This document shows positions 1 to 6,590 of a DNA stretch of 7,332 nt, in pieces; the first letter of the stretch is position 1; each line of letters opens with the position of its first letter. Origin of the DNA: Desulfobacteraceae bacterium (GTDB lineage: Bacteria; Desulfobacterota; Desulfobacteria; Desulfobacterales; Desulfobacteraceae); contig JAAEMC010000955.1 in assembly GCA_024225895.1 (NCBI GenBank), positions 1 to 7,332 of the forward strand. The letters run 5' to 3'. A model generated the notes under the pieces. It did not search any database. It was not told the DNA's origin and saw only the letters and a list, made by a program, of their open reading frames with translations. Position numbers and translations under genes: made by a program.

Positions 1-134
1 CAGGGTTTGATCACCATGCAACCTCTTACAGGCGAGTTTTCTGCCATATCAGATGCTTTCACAACTTCCTGGTACCACCCAGGATAATCCTGCTCCCGCG
101 TTGGTGTGATAGCTGTTTTAGTCTTTTTTGCCAT
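1..134 (-). CDS. proS: Prolyl-tRNA synthetase, archaeal/eukaryotic type (N-terminal 44 codons, cut by window edge)
   Basis: Charges tRNA-Pro with proline in the cytoplasm. Only the N-terminus is in the window; reading leftwards from the ATG at 134-132 it begins MAKKTKTAITPTREQDYPGW and later contains AENSPVRGCMVIKP. The ITPxxxDYPxWYxxV segment followed by PVRGCMVIKP is the characteristic start of the archaeal/eukaryotic-type ProRS (the form without the bacterial editing insertion), not of the E. coli-type enzyme. The start is well supported: GGAGG lies 6 nt upstream, inside the end of ispG. The first 17 nt overlap the 3' end of ispG in another frame, so the two genes are very likely co-transcribed and translationally coupled. 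Identity rests on about 44 residues, but the match to the family pattern is strong. Confidence 0.85.
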   Translation of the reverse strand, partial: MAKKTKTAITPTREQDYPGWYQEVVKASDMAENSPVRGCMVIKP

Positions 135-1212
135 TCAATTCCTCCGAATCCTTTGTATATTTTTCTATTTCGCCCAGCAATTGATCCACAAGCTTATCCT
201 GTTCTATTTTTTTTATTACCTTTCCTTTTCTAAAAAGAATACCTGTGCCATCACCACCTGCGATGCCAATATCCGCTTCTTTTGCTTCTCCAGGACCATT
301 GACCACACATCCCATTATGGCAACTTTAATCTTGGAAGAAGACTCAAGTAAAGCTTTTTCTACTTGTTCCGTGATTTTAAAAAGATCAATGTTGCACCTG
401 CCGCATGTAGGACATGAGATCAATTCCGGTCCCCGGCTTCGAATGCCAAGAGCCCTCAATATCTCATACCCTGTTCGGATCTCTTCAACCGGATCCCTTG
501 TTAAAGAGACCCTTAGGGTATCGCCAAGGCCTTCTGCAAGCAGCATTCCGATACCGATGGCCGACTTGGTGATCCCGGCATAAAGACCGCCGGCTTCTGT
601 TACACCCACATGAAACGGGACATCGGTTTTGGATGCCAACAAGCGGTAAGCCTCCACCGTTCTTGCAACATCTGATGCCTTTAATGACACCTTAATATTA
701 AAAAAATCCAGATCTTCGAGCATTTTAATATTATTTAAAGCACTTTCAACCATGGCGGGTGCACTCACACCCAAGCGCTTTTCAATCTCCTTTTCCAGGG
801 ATCCGGCATTGACACCGATACGGATGGGGATATTGAAATCCTTTGCACAATCCACCACTGCCTTGACCTTTTTTTTCTCCCCTATATTTCCGGGGTTTAT
901 CCGTAGAGCGTCAGCGCCAGCTTTGGCAGCAGATATAGCCAGCCTGAAATCAAAATGAATATCAGCAATCAAAGGGATATGAATCTGCTGCTTGATGACC
1001 TTGATGGCCTCGGCAGCCTCCATATCCGGAACCGCTACCCGGATGATTTCACATCCTGCGCGTTCAAGGTTCAAGATTTGAGATACGGTTGCTTTAACAT
1101 CCTGGGTAGGAGTATTGGTCATGGACTGTACAGAGATGGGGGCATCATTGCCTACTTTTACATTGCCAATCCGAATTTGTCTGGTTTTTCTCCGCTCCTT
1201 AACCAGCGTCAT
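118..1212 (-). CDS. ispG: 4-hydroxy-3-methylbut-2-en-1-yl diphosphate synthase (flavodoxin/ferredoxin-dependent)
   Basis: IspG (GcpE) catalyses the penultimate step of the MEP isoprenoid pathway, the reductive ring opening of MEcPP to HMBPP, using a [4Fe-4S] cluster. The 364-aa protein is the compact bacterial form: an N-terminal TIM barrel (about residues 5-255, with IRIGNVKVG, SVQSMTNT, ADIHFDFRLA, LRINPGNIG and HVGVTEAGG) followed by the C-terminal cluster domain. Cluster ligands are visible as Cys267 and Cys270 (CPTC), Cys302 (MGCVVNGPGEA) and Glu309; their spacing agrees with the Cys/Cys/Cys/Glu set known from Aquifex IspG. An extra Cys273 follows CPTCGR. The ATG at 1212 has AGGA 7-8 nt upstream. 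It lies 128 bp downstream of cbiR behind a hairpin region, and its 3' end overlaps proS by 17 nt. It may have its own promoter or be read through from the cob genes. Confidence 0.96.
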   Translation of the reverse strand: MTLVKERRKTRQIRIGNVKVGNDAPISVQSMTNTPTQDVKATVSQILNLERAGCEIIRVAVPDMEAAEAIKVIKQQIHIPLIADIHFDFRLAISAAKAGADALRINPGNIGEKKKVKAVVDCAKDFNIPIRIGVNAGSLEKEIEKRLGVSAPAMVESALNNIKMLEDLDFFNIKVSLKASDVARTVEAYRLLASKTDVPFHVGVTEAGGLYAGITKSAIGIGMLLAEGLGDTLRVSLTRDPVEEIRTGYEILRALGIRSRGPELISCPTCGRCNIDLFKITEQVEKALLESSSKIKVAIMGCVVNGPGEAKEADIGIAGGDGTGILFRKGKVIKKIEQDKLVDQLLGEIEKYTKDSEELNGKKD

Positions 1213-1240
1213 TTTTTCATCCTGTCCAATACAAATTAAA

Positions 1241-1273
1241 AACTTACAGCACTAAACAACTTTACTGTAAGTT
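1241..1273 (-). terminator. Stem-loop with T-rich tail between cbiR and ispG (weak terminator or attenuator)
   Basis: A perfect 9-bp inverted repeat, AACTTACAG (1241-1249) and CTGTAAGTT (1265-1273), encloses a 15-nt loop. Read on the minus strand, the downstream arm runs directly into TTTTTAATTTG, so the layout fits an intrinsic terminator, although the stem is AT-rich and so probably weak. It sits 28 nt upstream of the ispG start, where it would terminate transcription from the cob genes before ispG. A second hairpin (1261-1267 with 1274-1280) shares bases with it and cannot form at the same time. Confidence 0.4.
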
Positions 1274-1351
1274 CAGTAAATCTCTTATCATTTCACATAG
1301 GATATCAAAGGGAACACCAATATTCAAGACAACACTCCCATTATGCTCCAT
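1262..1351 (-). CDS. Possible 29-aa small ORF overlapping the end of cbiR (unproven)
   Basis: An ATG at 1351-1349 opens a 29-codon frame that ends in TAA at 1264-1262. It overlaps the last 11 nt of cbiR in another frame. The peptide starts MEHNGSVVLNIGVPF and ends EMIRDLLNLQ; the C-terminal half could form a short amphipathic helix. No Shine-Dalgarno is visible before the ATG. An internal in-frame TTG (codon 9) has GGGAG 7 nt upstream and would give a 21-aa product. The stop codon lies inside the small hairpin at 1261-1280. I recognise no family. A frame this short can be open by chance in AT-rich DNA, so the main support is its coupled position between cbiR and the hairpins. Confidence 0.2.
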   Translation of the reverse strand: MEHNGSVVLNIGVPFDILCEMIRDLLNLQ

Positions 1352-2177
1352 TTTTTAGGTATGGGATATTATTATAAAAACGGGATAAGAATGCCAGGCT
1401 TTGGATCAGATTTTTTAGGCTGAACACTTCCAGTGAAACCACCTGTGAAAACCGGTTTAAAACATGACGGATCTTTTCAAATTCTTGTGCCGGTGTTTTA
1501 TCAAGGGAAGTATGATCTTTAACCTTGGCCATAGAAAAATCCACACCATGAAGATGAATGATAGGGGTACGGTCTTTGAATTTTTCAAAGGTTTTTAAAA
1601 GATTATGTCCGTATTTAAGTTGATGACCAGCATCAACGCATACCTGAAGGTGAAATGTCCGGATCAAATCGTCCATATACTCTATTGGATAATCCAGGGT
1701 CTCAATGGAAATCGGTTTTGAATTTTCCATAAATGGAACCAGTTGTGACAGGCTCTGTTTGGCTCTTTTTTCCCAATCAATTCTATGCTTGTCATCATCC
1801 CGCCCTTCTATAAAATCCACATGCAGGGTATGAGTGGTGGGATTTAAAGGTGAAAAAAGATCCATCACCTTTTTTATGGTGTCAACCCCAATTTTTCTTT
1901 TTAAAGGCGACGAATCTGTAATGGAGATATCCACTGGAAGGTGAACATTATAGGTTACATCCAGAGCTTGAGAAAGATCAAAAAGCTCTTTAACCACATC
2001 CTTTGAAGGGAGCACATGATCAGGAATACTTTCAAAGACCAGCAGCTCTATCTCATCAAAAAAAGCACCGATTTTTTTGACATTGGGAATAATGTCATCC
2101 GGGTAAATAAAGGAGGTGGTCCCAAGGCGAAAAGGTCTATCTCTGAGTGTTGAACTGGCCTTTGACATTTCCGGCAT
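1341..2177 (-). CDS. cbiR: CbiR-like cobamide-remodelling hydrolase (AP endonuclease 2 / xylose isomerase-like TIM barrel)
   Basis: This 278-aa protein has the architecture of sugar phosphate isomerase/AP endonuclease 2-like TIM barrels: RLGTTSFIYPDDIIPNV near the N-terminus, then IELLVFES (43-50), VHLPVD (78-83), HTLHVDF (116-122), SIETLD (157-162), CVDAGHQLKYG (180-190), IIHLHGVD (206-213) and SLEVF (248-252). Glu159, Asp182, His185, His208, His210 and Glu250 stand at strand ends where this superfamily binds metal ions; which of them do so here is inference. The short size, the LGTTSFIYPDDIIPNV start and the position between cob genes fit CbiR, described in Akkermansia muciniphila as hydrolysing the phosphoribosyl bond in the nucleotide loop of cobamides. 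The released corrinoid would re-enter at CobU/CobS. The gene lies 22 nt after cbiB. AAGGA about 10 nt before the ATG at 2177 supports the start. Otherwise it would be called a generic sugar phosphate isomerase/epimerase. Confidence 0.8.
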   Translation of the reverse strand: MPEMSKASSTLRDRPFRLGTTSFIYPDDIIPNVKKIGAFFDEIELLVFESIPDHVLPSKDVVKELFDLSQALDVTYNVHLPVDISITDSSPLKRKIGVDTIKKVMDLFSPLNPTTHTLHVDFIEGRDDDKHRIDWEKRAKQSLSQLVPFMENSKPISIETLDYPIEYMDDLIRTFHLQVCVDAGHQLKYGHNLLKTFEKFKDRTPIIHLHGVDFSMAKVKDHTSLDKTPAQEFEKIRHVLNRFSQVVSLEVFSLKNLIQSLAFLSRFYNNIPYLKNGA

Positions 2178-2199
2178 TTATTTTGGTTCCTTTTACCTT

Positions 2200-3156
2200 T
2201 TACAACAGAATCAAAAGCCACAGGCAGGAAATAATTGTTGCTAAAAATGAGCTGAGCATCATCAAATCACAAGCTCTTTTAATGTCCGTCCTTTTGGGAT
2301 CTTGATACCTTTTCCCAATATAGGGTTTTTCCACCAATGTGCCATGGTAATAATTGGGGCCGCCAAGCTTAATTTCCAGGGCACCGGAAAAAGCGGCTTC
2401 TGGAAATCCTGCATTGGGGCTTTTATGGGCTCTGCCTTCCGTATAAGCGGTTTTCAAAGCATCTTTGCCTCGTTTAATGGAAAAACAAGAAGATGCCATG
2501 GCAATCAGAAGTACGGATATTCTTGCCGGAATATAATTGGCCGCATCATCAATCTTTGCAGCTGCCCGGCCAAAAAGAATATATTTTTCATTTTGATACC
2601 CCACCATGGAATCCAGGGTATTGATCATTTTATAGGCAAGGGCTGCCGGTACTCCGCCAATCAATGCAAAAAACAAAGGCGATAAAAATCCGTCCACGAA
2701 ATTTTCCGCAATGGTTTCAATGCCTGCCCTTGTAATTGCAGATTCATCCAAATGAGCTGTCTGCCTTCCCACAATCATGCCTACCTGTTGTCTGGCTTTT
2801 TGGATATTCTTTTCACCGAGGGCATCAAAAACTGCCATCCCAGCCTTTTCAAGGCTTTTTGAAGAAAAACAATAAAATAACAAAAAAACGTTGACCATCT
2901 GGCCAACAACCCAATGAATGGAAAAACAAAGCCGGATCATACCCCATGAAATCACAAAGGTGGTGCCAATCAAAAAAAGAGCAAATATTAAGCCTGAAAA
3001 AAAGGGGCTTTTAATTCCTTTTCGAAAGAGGTCTTCAAAAAAGACAATGGCATTACCCATCCAAATCACAGGATGAGGCAACCCTTTGGGATCTGCCATG
3101 ACAAAATCAAGGACAAACGCCGCAAAAAGGATGTACCAAGCAATGGGCTCAAGCAT
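2200..3156 (-). CDS. cbiB: Adenosylcobinamide-phosphate synthase, integral membrane
   Basis: CbiB (CobD in Pseudomonas nomenclature) joins aminopropanol phosphate, or a related linker, to adenosylcobyric acid at the inner membrane. Family signatures are clear throughout: DPKGLPHPVIWMG near the N-terminus, VGRQTAHLD, IETIAENFVDGFLSPLFF, NTLDSMVGYQNEKYILFG, AAKIDDAANYIPAR and SPNAGFPEAAFSGAL followed by LGGPNYYHG. Hydrophobic segments near both ends, around FFSGLIFALFLIG and in the middle fit its multi-spanning topology. I chose the ATG at 3156 (318 aa), with AAGG 9 nt upstream. A TTG two codons earlier (3162) would add two residues but sits only 3 nt from the AAGG. With the ATG, the gene overlaps the end of cobD by 8 nt (ATGCTTGA), so its translation is probably coupled to cobD, whose product supplies its substrate. 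Confidence 0.96.
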   Translation of the reverse strand: MLEPIAWYILFAAFVLDFVMADPKGLPHPVIWMGNAIVFFEDLFRKGIKSPFFSGLIFALFLIGTTFVISWGMIRLCFSIHWVVGQMVNVFLLFYCFSSKSLEKAGMAVFDALGEKNIQKARQQVGMIVGRQTAHLDESAITRAGIETIAENFVDGFLSPLFFALIGGVPAALAYKMINTLDSMVGYQNEKYILFGRAAAKIDDAANYIPARISVLLIAMASSCFSIKRGKDALKTAYTEGRAHKSPNAGFPEAAFSGALEIKLGGPNYYHGTLVEKPYIGKRYQDPKRTDIKRACDLMMLSSFLATIISCLWLLILL

Positions 3157-4234
3157 TTTCAAGTACCTTTTTTACCACCATGGAAAGTTTTTTATTCACG
3201 TTGCGGGTTTTAAGGGAAAACCTGACAAACCTATCGTTCAAACCAAAAAAATTAGAGCAATCCCTGATTAATATTTTTTCATTTCCAACCATTTGACAAA
3301 AGGTTTTAGCATCCAGGTTCTCTGTCAGTTCCGCCAGAATAAAATATGTGGCAGAATCAAAAAGCCTTATGTTGTCAACGCCTTGCATATCATTTAAAAA
3401 CAATGTCTTTTCTTTTTGGATATATTCCCGTGTGTCCTTGTAAAACGGCTCTATTTTTTCATGATTATTAAAAATATATTCTATCACGGCCTGCCCAAGG
3501 GAATTCACACTCCAGGGCTGGAAAAACGCCATTATTTTTTCGGCAATTAAGGGGCTTGTTGTTAAAAATCCTGTTCGAAGCCCGGGGATTCTAAATATCT
3601 TTGACATCGAGGAAAGCACAATCAGGTTCGTAAAATCGGTTTCAGCCACAAAAGTCAGAACAGAGGCATCATCCACAAATGGCAAATAAGATTCATCAAT
3701 GACAAAATAAGTGTTTTCATGGCGGTGAAGCAGATATTTTAAATCCTCTTTTGAAAGCAATGCCCCGGTGGGATTATTTGGATTGCAGATAAAAACTATA
3801 TCTGCCTGCTTTGCCATGGAAGAAATCCTATCCAGATCGGGTTTGAAAAAATCTTCTTTTTGCGAAATCGTATAAGTGTATGGAACTTTATACATTTTGC
3901 AGGCACTCTCATAATCCGCATAACTGGGGCCTGCTATCAATACGCTTTTGGATTCAAGGGCCTGGATAAGGGAATATATGAACCAGGTAGTTCCGTTTCC
4001 TGCCACCACTCTTTTTGTATCAATCCCGTGAAATCTGGAAAACTCCCTTCGAATGGTAATTGCATCCGGCTCGGGCAGGGACCTTATTTTTGAAATATTC
4101 TGACTTATAAATTCTTCAATCCCCTTGGGTGGTCCCAAGGGATTCAGATTACTGCTCATATCCATAATTTCATCCGGATCACATCCAATGGATTGTGCCA
4201 GAGCTTTTACATTACCGCCATGACCTTTAATCAT
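3149..4234 (-). CDS. cobD: L-threonine-O-3-phosphate decarboxylase (PLP-dependent, HisC-like)
   Basis: CobD decarboxylates L-threonine phosphate to (R)-1-amino-2-propanol O-phosphate, the linker used by CbiB. The 361-aa protein is a fold-type I PLP enzyme. HGGN (5-8), MSSNLNPLGPP (26-36), GNGTTWFI (79-86), NPNNPTG (151-157), DESYLPF (180-186), SSMSKIFRIPGLRTGF (208-223, Schiff-base Lys212, Arg220) and ILIRDCSNFFGL (321-332) with Arg338 align well with Salmonella CobD, including the HGGN start that separates it from HisC. There is no extra C-terminal cysteine-rich domain. The ATG at 4234 has AAGG 8 nt upstream (and a closer GGAG), and the start agrees with the homologue. It follows cobS by 37 nt and overlaps cbiB. 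A related activity on serine phosphate, giving ethanolamine phosphate, is known in some relatives and cannot be excluded from sequence alone. No threonine kinase is in the window. Confidence 0.93.
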   Translation of the reverse strand: MIKGHGGNVKALAQSIGCDPDEIMDMSSNLNPLGPPKGIEEFISQNISKIRSLPEPDAITIRREFSRFHGIDTKRVVAGNGTTWFIYSLIQALESKSVLIAGPSYADYESACKMYKVPYTYTISQKEDFFKPDLDRISSMAKQADIVFICNPNNPTGALLSKEDLKYLLHRHENTYFVIDESYLPFVDDASVLTFVAETDFTNLIVLSSMSKIFRIPGLRTGFLTTSPLIAEKIMAFFQPWSVNSLGQAVIEYIFNNHEKIEPFYKDTREYIQKEKTLFLNDMQGVDNIRLFDSATYFILAELTENLDAKTFCQMVGNEKILIRDCSNFFGLNDRFVRFSLKTRNVNKKLSMVVKKVLENA

Positions 4235-4256
4235 CTCTCCAACCTTTTCATATTAA

Positions 4257-4296
4257 TGATGCGCCAGCGCATTACAGTAGTGATGCGCCAGCACAT
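4257..4296. repeat. 24-bp-period tandem duplication at the cobS 3' end, one copy palindromic
   Basis: Two 16-bp copies, 4257-4272 (TGATGCGCCAGCGCAT) and 4281-4296 (TGATGCGCCAGCACAT), match at 15 of 16 positions with a period of 24 bp. The second copy encodes the last residues of CobS (CAGAS); the first lies just past its stop codon, in the cobS-cobD gap. The 4260-4271 part (TGCGC-ca-GCGCA) is a perfect inverted repeat that could form a small hairpin in the mRNA; the other copy has one mismatch. The layout suggests duplication of the gene end by slippage. Confidence 0.6.
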
Positions 4297-5036
4297 AAAA
4301 ACAACACGGCTTCGGTCACCTCTGTCATGGCACCCAGCATGTCCCCTGTAATACAATTCATCTTTCGCTTATAAAATATCAATATCCAAAAAACCGTTGC
4401 CCCGAACACCATATTCAATAATAGGCATTTAAATCCAAGAAAAAGAGATACAGCACAAGGAACCGCTATCCAGAGAAAATCTTTTAGCGTAACAGGATCT
4501 TTAAACAAATCCAGACCTGTTCCACCGGTTTCTATTCTGCCGTATTTTAAATATTTAAAACCAAAGAGCATACTGGCTCTGGCATATGACGGAATAATCA
4601 ACAAGAGAGTGGCAACCTCAAAAGGAGCGGCAGATTTAATAAGTGCAAAAATACCGGCTGTCTTAACAGCCAGAAGGCTTACCACTGCAACCAAACCCAT
4701 CATGCCGGTCCGGCTGTCTTTCATGATTTCCAAGGCCCTTTGCCTTGACCTGTGGGAAAAGATACCGTCTGCAGTATCTCCGAGGCCATCAATATGGAAT
4801 GCTCCAGTGACAATTGCCAAAACCAACACATCCAAAATAGCTACAACAGGAGCGGGCCAGAACTTTGAAAACAGCCAGTTGCAAATAACCAAGAAGAGGC
4901 CGACAATCAGTCCGACCACCGGAAAAAACCTTATCATTCCCATGGGTGAATAGACTACATCCTTTCCCATCGGAAGGATGGTTAAAAATGAAAGGGATGA
5001 CCTTAAATCAGACAATATATTGTTTTTATTTTCCAT
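4272..5036 (-). CDS. cobS: Adenosylcobinamide-GDP ribazoletransferase (cobamide synthase), integral membrane
   Basis: CobS performs the last joining step of cobamide assembly, replacing GMP of adenosylcobinamide-GDP with alpha-ribazole (or its 5'-phosphate) at the inner membrane. The 254-aa length is normal. Diagnostic motifs are AFHIDGLGDTADG (His81, Asp83, Asp87 and Asp90, the Mg-binding acidic cluster), MKDSRTGMMG (105-114) and CITGDMLGAMTEVTEA (228-243). Several hydrophobic stretches (about 36-55, 63-78, 113-133, 140-150, 188-200, 205-221) fit a polytopic membrane protein. The ATG at 5036 is 18 nt after the stop of the radical SAM gene, with a weak AGG about 10 nt upstream. Its last codons form part of a short tandem duplication that continues past the stop. 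Confidence 0.96.
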   Translation of the reverse strand: MENKNNILSDLRSSLSFLTILPMGKDVVYSPMGMIRFFPVVGLIVGLFLVICNWLFSKFWPAPVVAILDVLVLAIVTGAFHIDGLGDTADGIFSHRSRQRALEIMKDSRTGMMGLVAVVSLLAVKTAGIFALIKSAAPFEVATLLLIIPSYARASMLFGFKYLKYGRIETGGTGLDLFKDPVTLKDFLWIAVPCAVSLFLGFKCLLLNMVFGATVFWILIFYKRKMNCITGDMLGAMTEVTEAVLFLCAGASLL

Positions 5037-5054
5037 TTTATTGTTACCTGGCCT

Positions 5055-5996
5055 TTATTTTTTAATTGTCTGGTAAAAAATCCCCCGTTCCTCTTTTTTA
5101 ATCTCAATTTTCCCTTCTTTTTCAAGCCCTTGAAGTATCTTTTTCAGGTCTTGTTCGTCAATACCTAATATCTCTAAAAGATCTTGGGCTGTGCAAGGTC
5201 TTCTGTGGATGGTTTCCATGATGGTTGACCTCGCATCTTTTCTTTGGCCTGACAATGGTTTATTTTTTGCCTTGGCAACAATTGAAATGTTGTGAAAATC
5301 CAGCAGCTGCTTTATTTTTTCAAGCCCTTGCCTATCAGCCGGCCGGATACCTGAAACTGTTCCGGGGCGGTCAAGGGTGTTCAGCTGAACAAGGTCCGGG
5401 TTAATATCTTTTACAGCCTGTTTCAATGCTGAAATATCTTGTTTTGAATCATTAAATCCTTGCAGAATCAAAATTTCCAGCCAGATTTCGCCATTAAATT
5501 CTTTTGAAAAGGTTACAATGCCATTCAGATAAGTTTTCAAATCGATTTTAGGGCATGGCCGGTTGATCTTAACAAAGGAATGGGCAACGGCTGCATCCAA
5601 AGAGGGAATGACGATATCTGCCAAAGAAAGATCCTTTCTTGTGTCCTTAAGGCTCAGAAGAGTACCATTGGTTAGCACAGCGACCTTTATGCCGGGTTTC
5701 TGCTGTTTAATATAGGAAATCACCTTGCCAATATGGATGTTCAAACAAGGTTCTCCCGATCCTGAAAATGTGATGTAATCCGGATCTGGATTATTTTTAA
5801 AAAAGTGTTCCAATTCCTTGACCACATCCTTAAAGTTTACATATTCTTTTCGTTCAACAGTTAAATCCGTGGTTTTACCGCACTCGCAATAGACACAATC
5901 CAATGTACAAATTTTATGGGTAACCAAGTCAACTCCAAGAGAAGAACCAAGCCTTCTTGACGGGACCGGCCCAAACAAATGTTGATACATATTCAT
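5055..5996 (-). CDS. Radical SAM protein with C-terminal winged-helix domain, function unknown
   Basis: The protein (313 aa) is a radical SAM enzyme. FGPVPSRRLGSSLGVDL (8-24) leads into CTLDCVYCECG, whose Cys30, Cys34 and Cys37 form the CX3CX2C motif for the SAM-binding [4Fe-4S] cluster; Cys39 follows closely. FSGSGEP (77-83) is the SAM-binding GGE-like motif, followed by VAVLTNGTLL (105-114), PSLDAA (131-136) and VQLNTLDRPG (203-212). Residues about 255-311 resemble a winged helix (RRPCTAQDLLEILGID, then a second helix and an FY-ending hairpin). The layout matches COG0731-like 'Fe-S oxidoreductase' proteins, whose substrates are mostly unknown. It lies between cobU and cobS with gaps of 16 and 18 nt, hinting at a corrinoid-linked or regulatory role, but nothing proves this. 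ATGs occur at 5996 and 5990; GAGAG 6 nt before the second makes 5990 equally likely. Confidence 0.88.
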   Translation of the reverse strand: MNMYQHLFGPVPSRRLGSSLGVDLVTHKICTLDCVYCECGKTTDLTVERKEYVNFKDVVKELEHFFKNNPDPDYITFSGSGEPCLNIHIGKVISYIKQQKPGIKVAVLTNGTLLSLKDTRKDLSLADIVIPSLDAAVAHSFVKINRPCPKIDLKTYLNGIVTFSKEFNGEIWLEILILQGFNDSKQDISALKQAVKDINPDLVQLNTLDRPGTVSGIRPADRQGLEKIKQLLDFHNISIVAKAKNKPLSGQRKDARSTIMETIHRRPCTAQDLLEILGIDEQDLKKILQGLEKEGKIEIKKEERGIFYQTIKK

Positions 5997-6012
5997 CTCT
6001 CTTTTTGAAAAT

Positions 6013-6561
6013 TTACGGCTTTGGCTTAATTAAAACATCAATACCGGCTACAGTCATCACCACCTTGTCTGCCCTTTTTGCCACTCTCTGGTTAACCATA
6101 CCGGCCACATCGCGAAAAGACCTGGCCAATTGATTTTCAGGCACAATACCACATCCAACTTCATTTGAAACAAGGAAAACAGGGCAATTACATGATATCA
6201 GTGCAGATTCAAGGCGATCCAATGCGGTTTCCACATAGGCGAGATCCTGATTATGTTTATTTTGAAAAAGCAAGTTTGATACCCATAAGGTTAAACAGTC
6301 CACAAGGATAACATCGGCGATTGGGCTATATTGATTGATGATATCGTAAATTTTTAAGGGTTCTTCTGCCGTTGTCCAGGTGTTACCTCTCTCTTTCTGG
6401 TGTTTTACAACCCGCTGATCCATTTCCGGATCTGTTGGAACAGATGTAGCGATAAATACCTTTTTGCTTCCTTGAATCTTATTGGACTTATCCAGTGCAT
6501 AGCGGCTTTTTCCGCTCCTGCAGCCGCCAATGACCAACGTTATGGTATTCGTATTTTGCAT
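6013..6561 (-). CDS. cobU: Adenosylcobinamide kinase / adenosylcobinamide-phosphate guanylyltransferase
   Basis: CobU (CobP) phosphorylates adenosylcobinamide and transfers GMP to the phosphate, giving the AdoCbi-GDP used by CobS. The 182-aa length is typical. The P-loop GGCRSGKS is at 12-19 (Cys14 where Salmonella has Ala). IATSVPTDPEM (37-47) and RVVKHQKERGNTW (50-62) follow; His54 aligns with the histidine guanylylated in the Salmonella enzyme. VDCLTLWVSNLL (87-98) and SNEVGCGIVPENQLARSFRD (132-151) complete the signature, and the end (VAGIDVLIK) also matches. It is the first gene of the operon. An in-frame stop 6 nt before the ATG at 6561 fixes the most upstream start; the nearest Shine-Dalgarno-like AAGGA is about 13 nt away, so translation initiation may be weak. 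Bifunctionality is inferred from the family. Confidence 0.96.
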   Translation of the reverse strand: MQNTNTITLVIGGCRSGKSRYALDKSNKIQGSKKVFIATSVPTDPEMDQRVVKHQKERGNTWTTAEEPLKIYDIINQYSPIADVILVDCLTLWVSNLLFQNKHNQDLAYVETALDRLESALISCNCPVFLVSNEVGCGIVPENQLARSFRDVAGMVNQRVAKRADKVVMTVAGIDVLIKPKP

Positions 6562-6590
6562 CGGTTTTCAACCATCCTTTCGTAATTCGC

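Noticed and set aside
245..583. 112-aa plus-strand frame within ispG
   Set aside because: It lies opposite conserved ispG motifs, including the cluster-ligand region, and is a shadow frame.
2302..2685. 127-aa plus-strand frame within cbiB
   Set aside because: It is the reverse complement of well-conserved cbiB coding sequence with no start signal.
4231..4251. Six-codon ORF (MKRLER) whose TGA overlaps the cobD ATG
   Set aside because: It has no ribosome binding site, is extremely short, and its AAGG part is more simply the Shine-Dalgarno of cobD.
6523..6576. Short out-of-frame ATG just upstream of cobU
   Set aside because: The AAAGG abuts this ATG, so it cannot act as its ribosome site, and the frame closes after 11 codons inside cobU.
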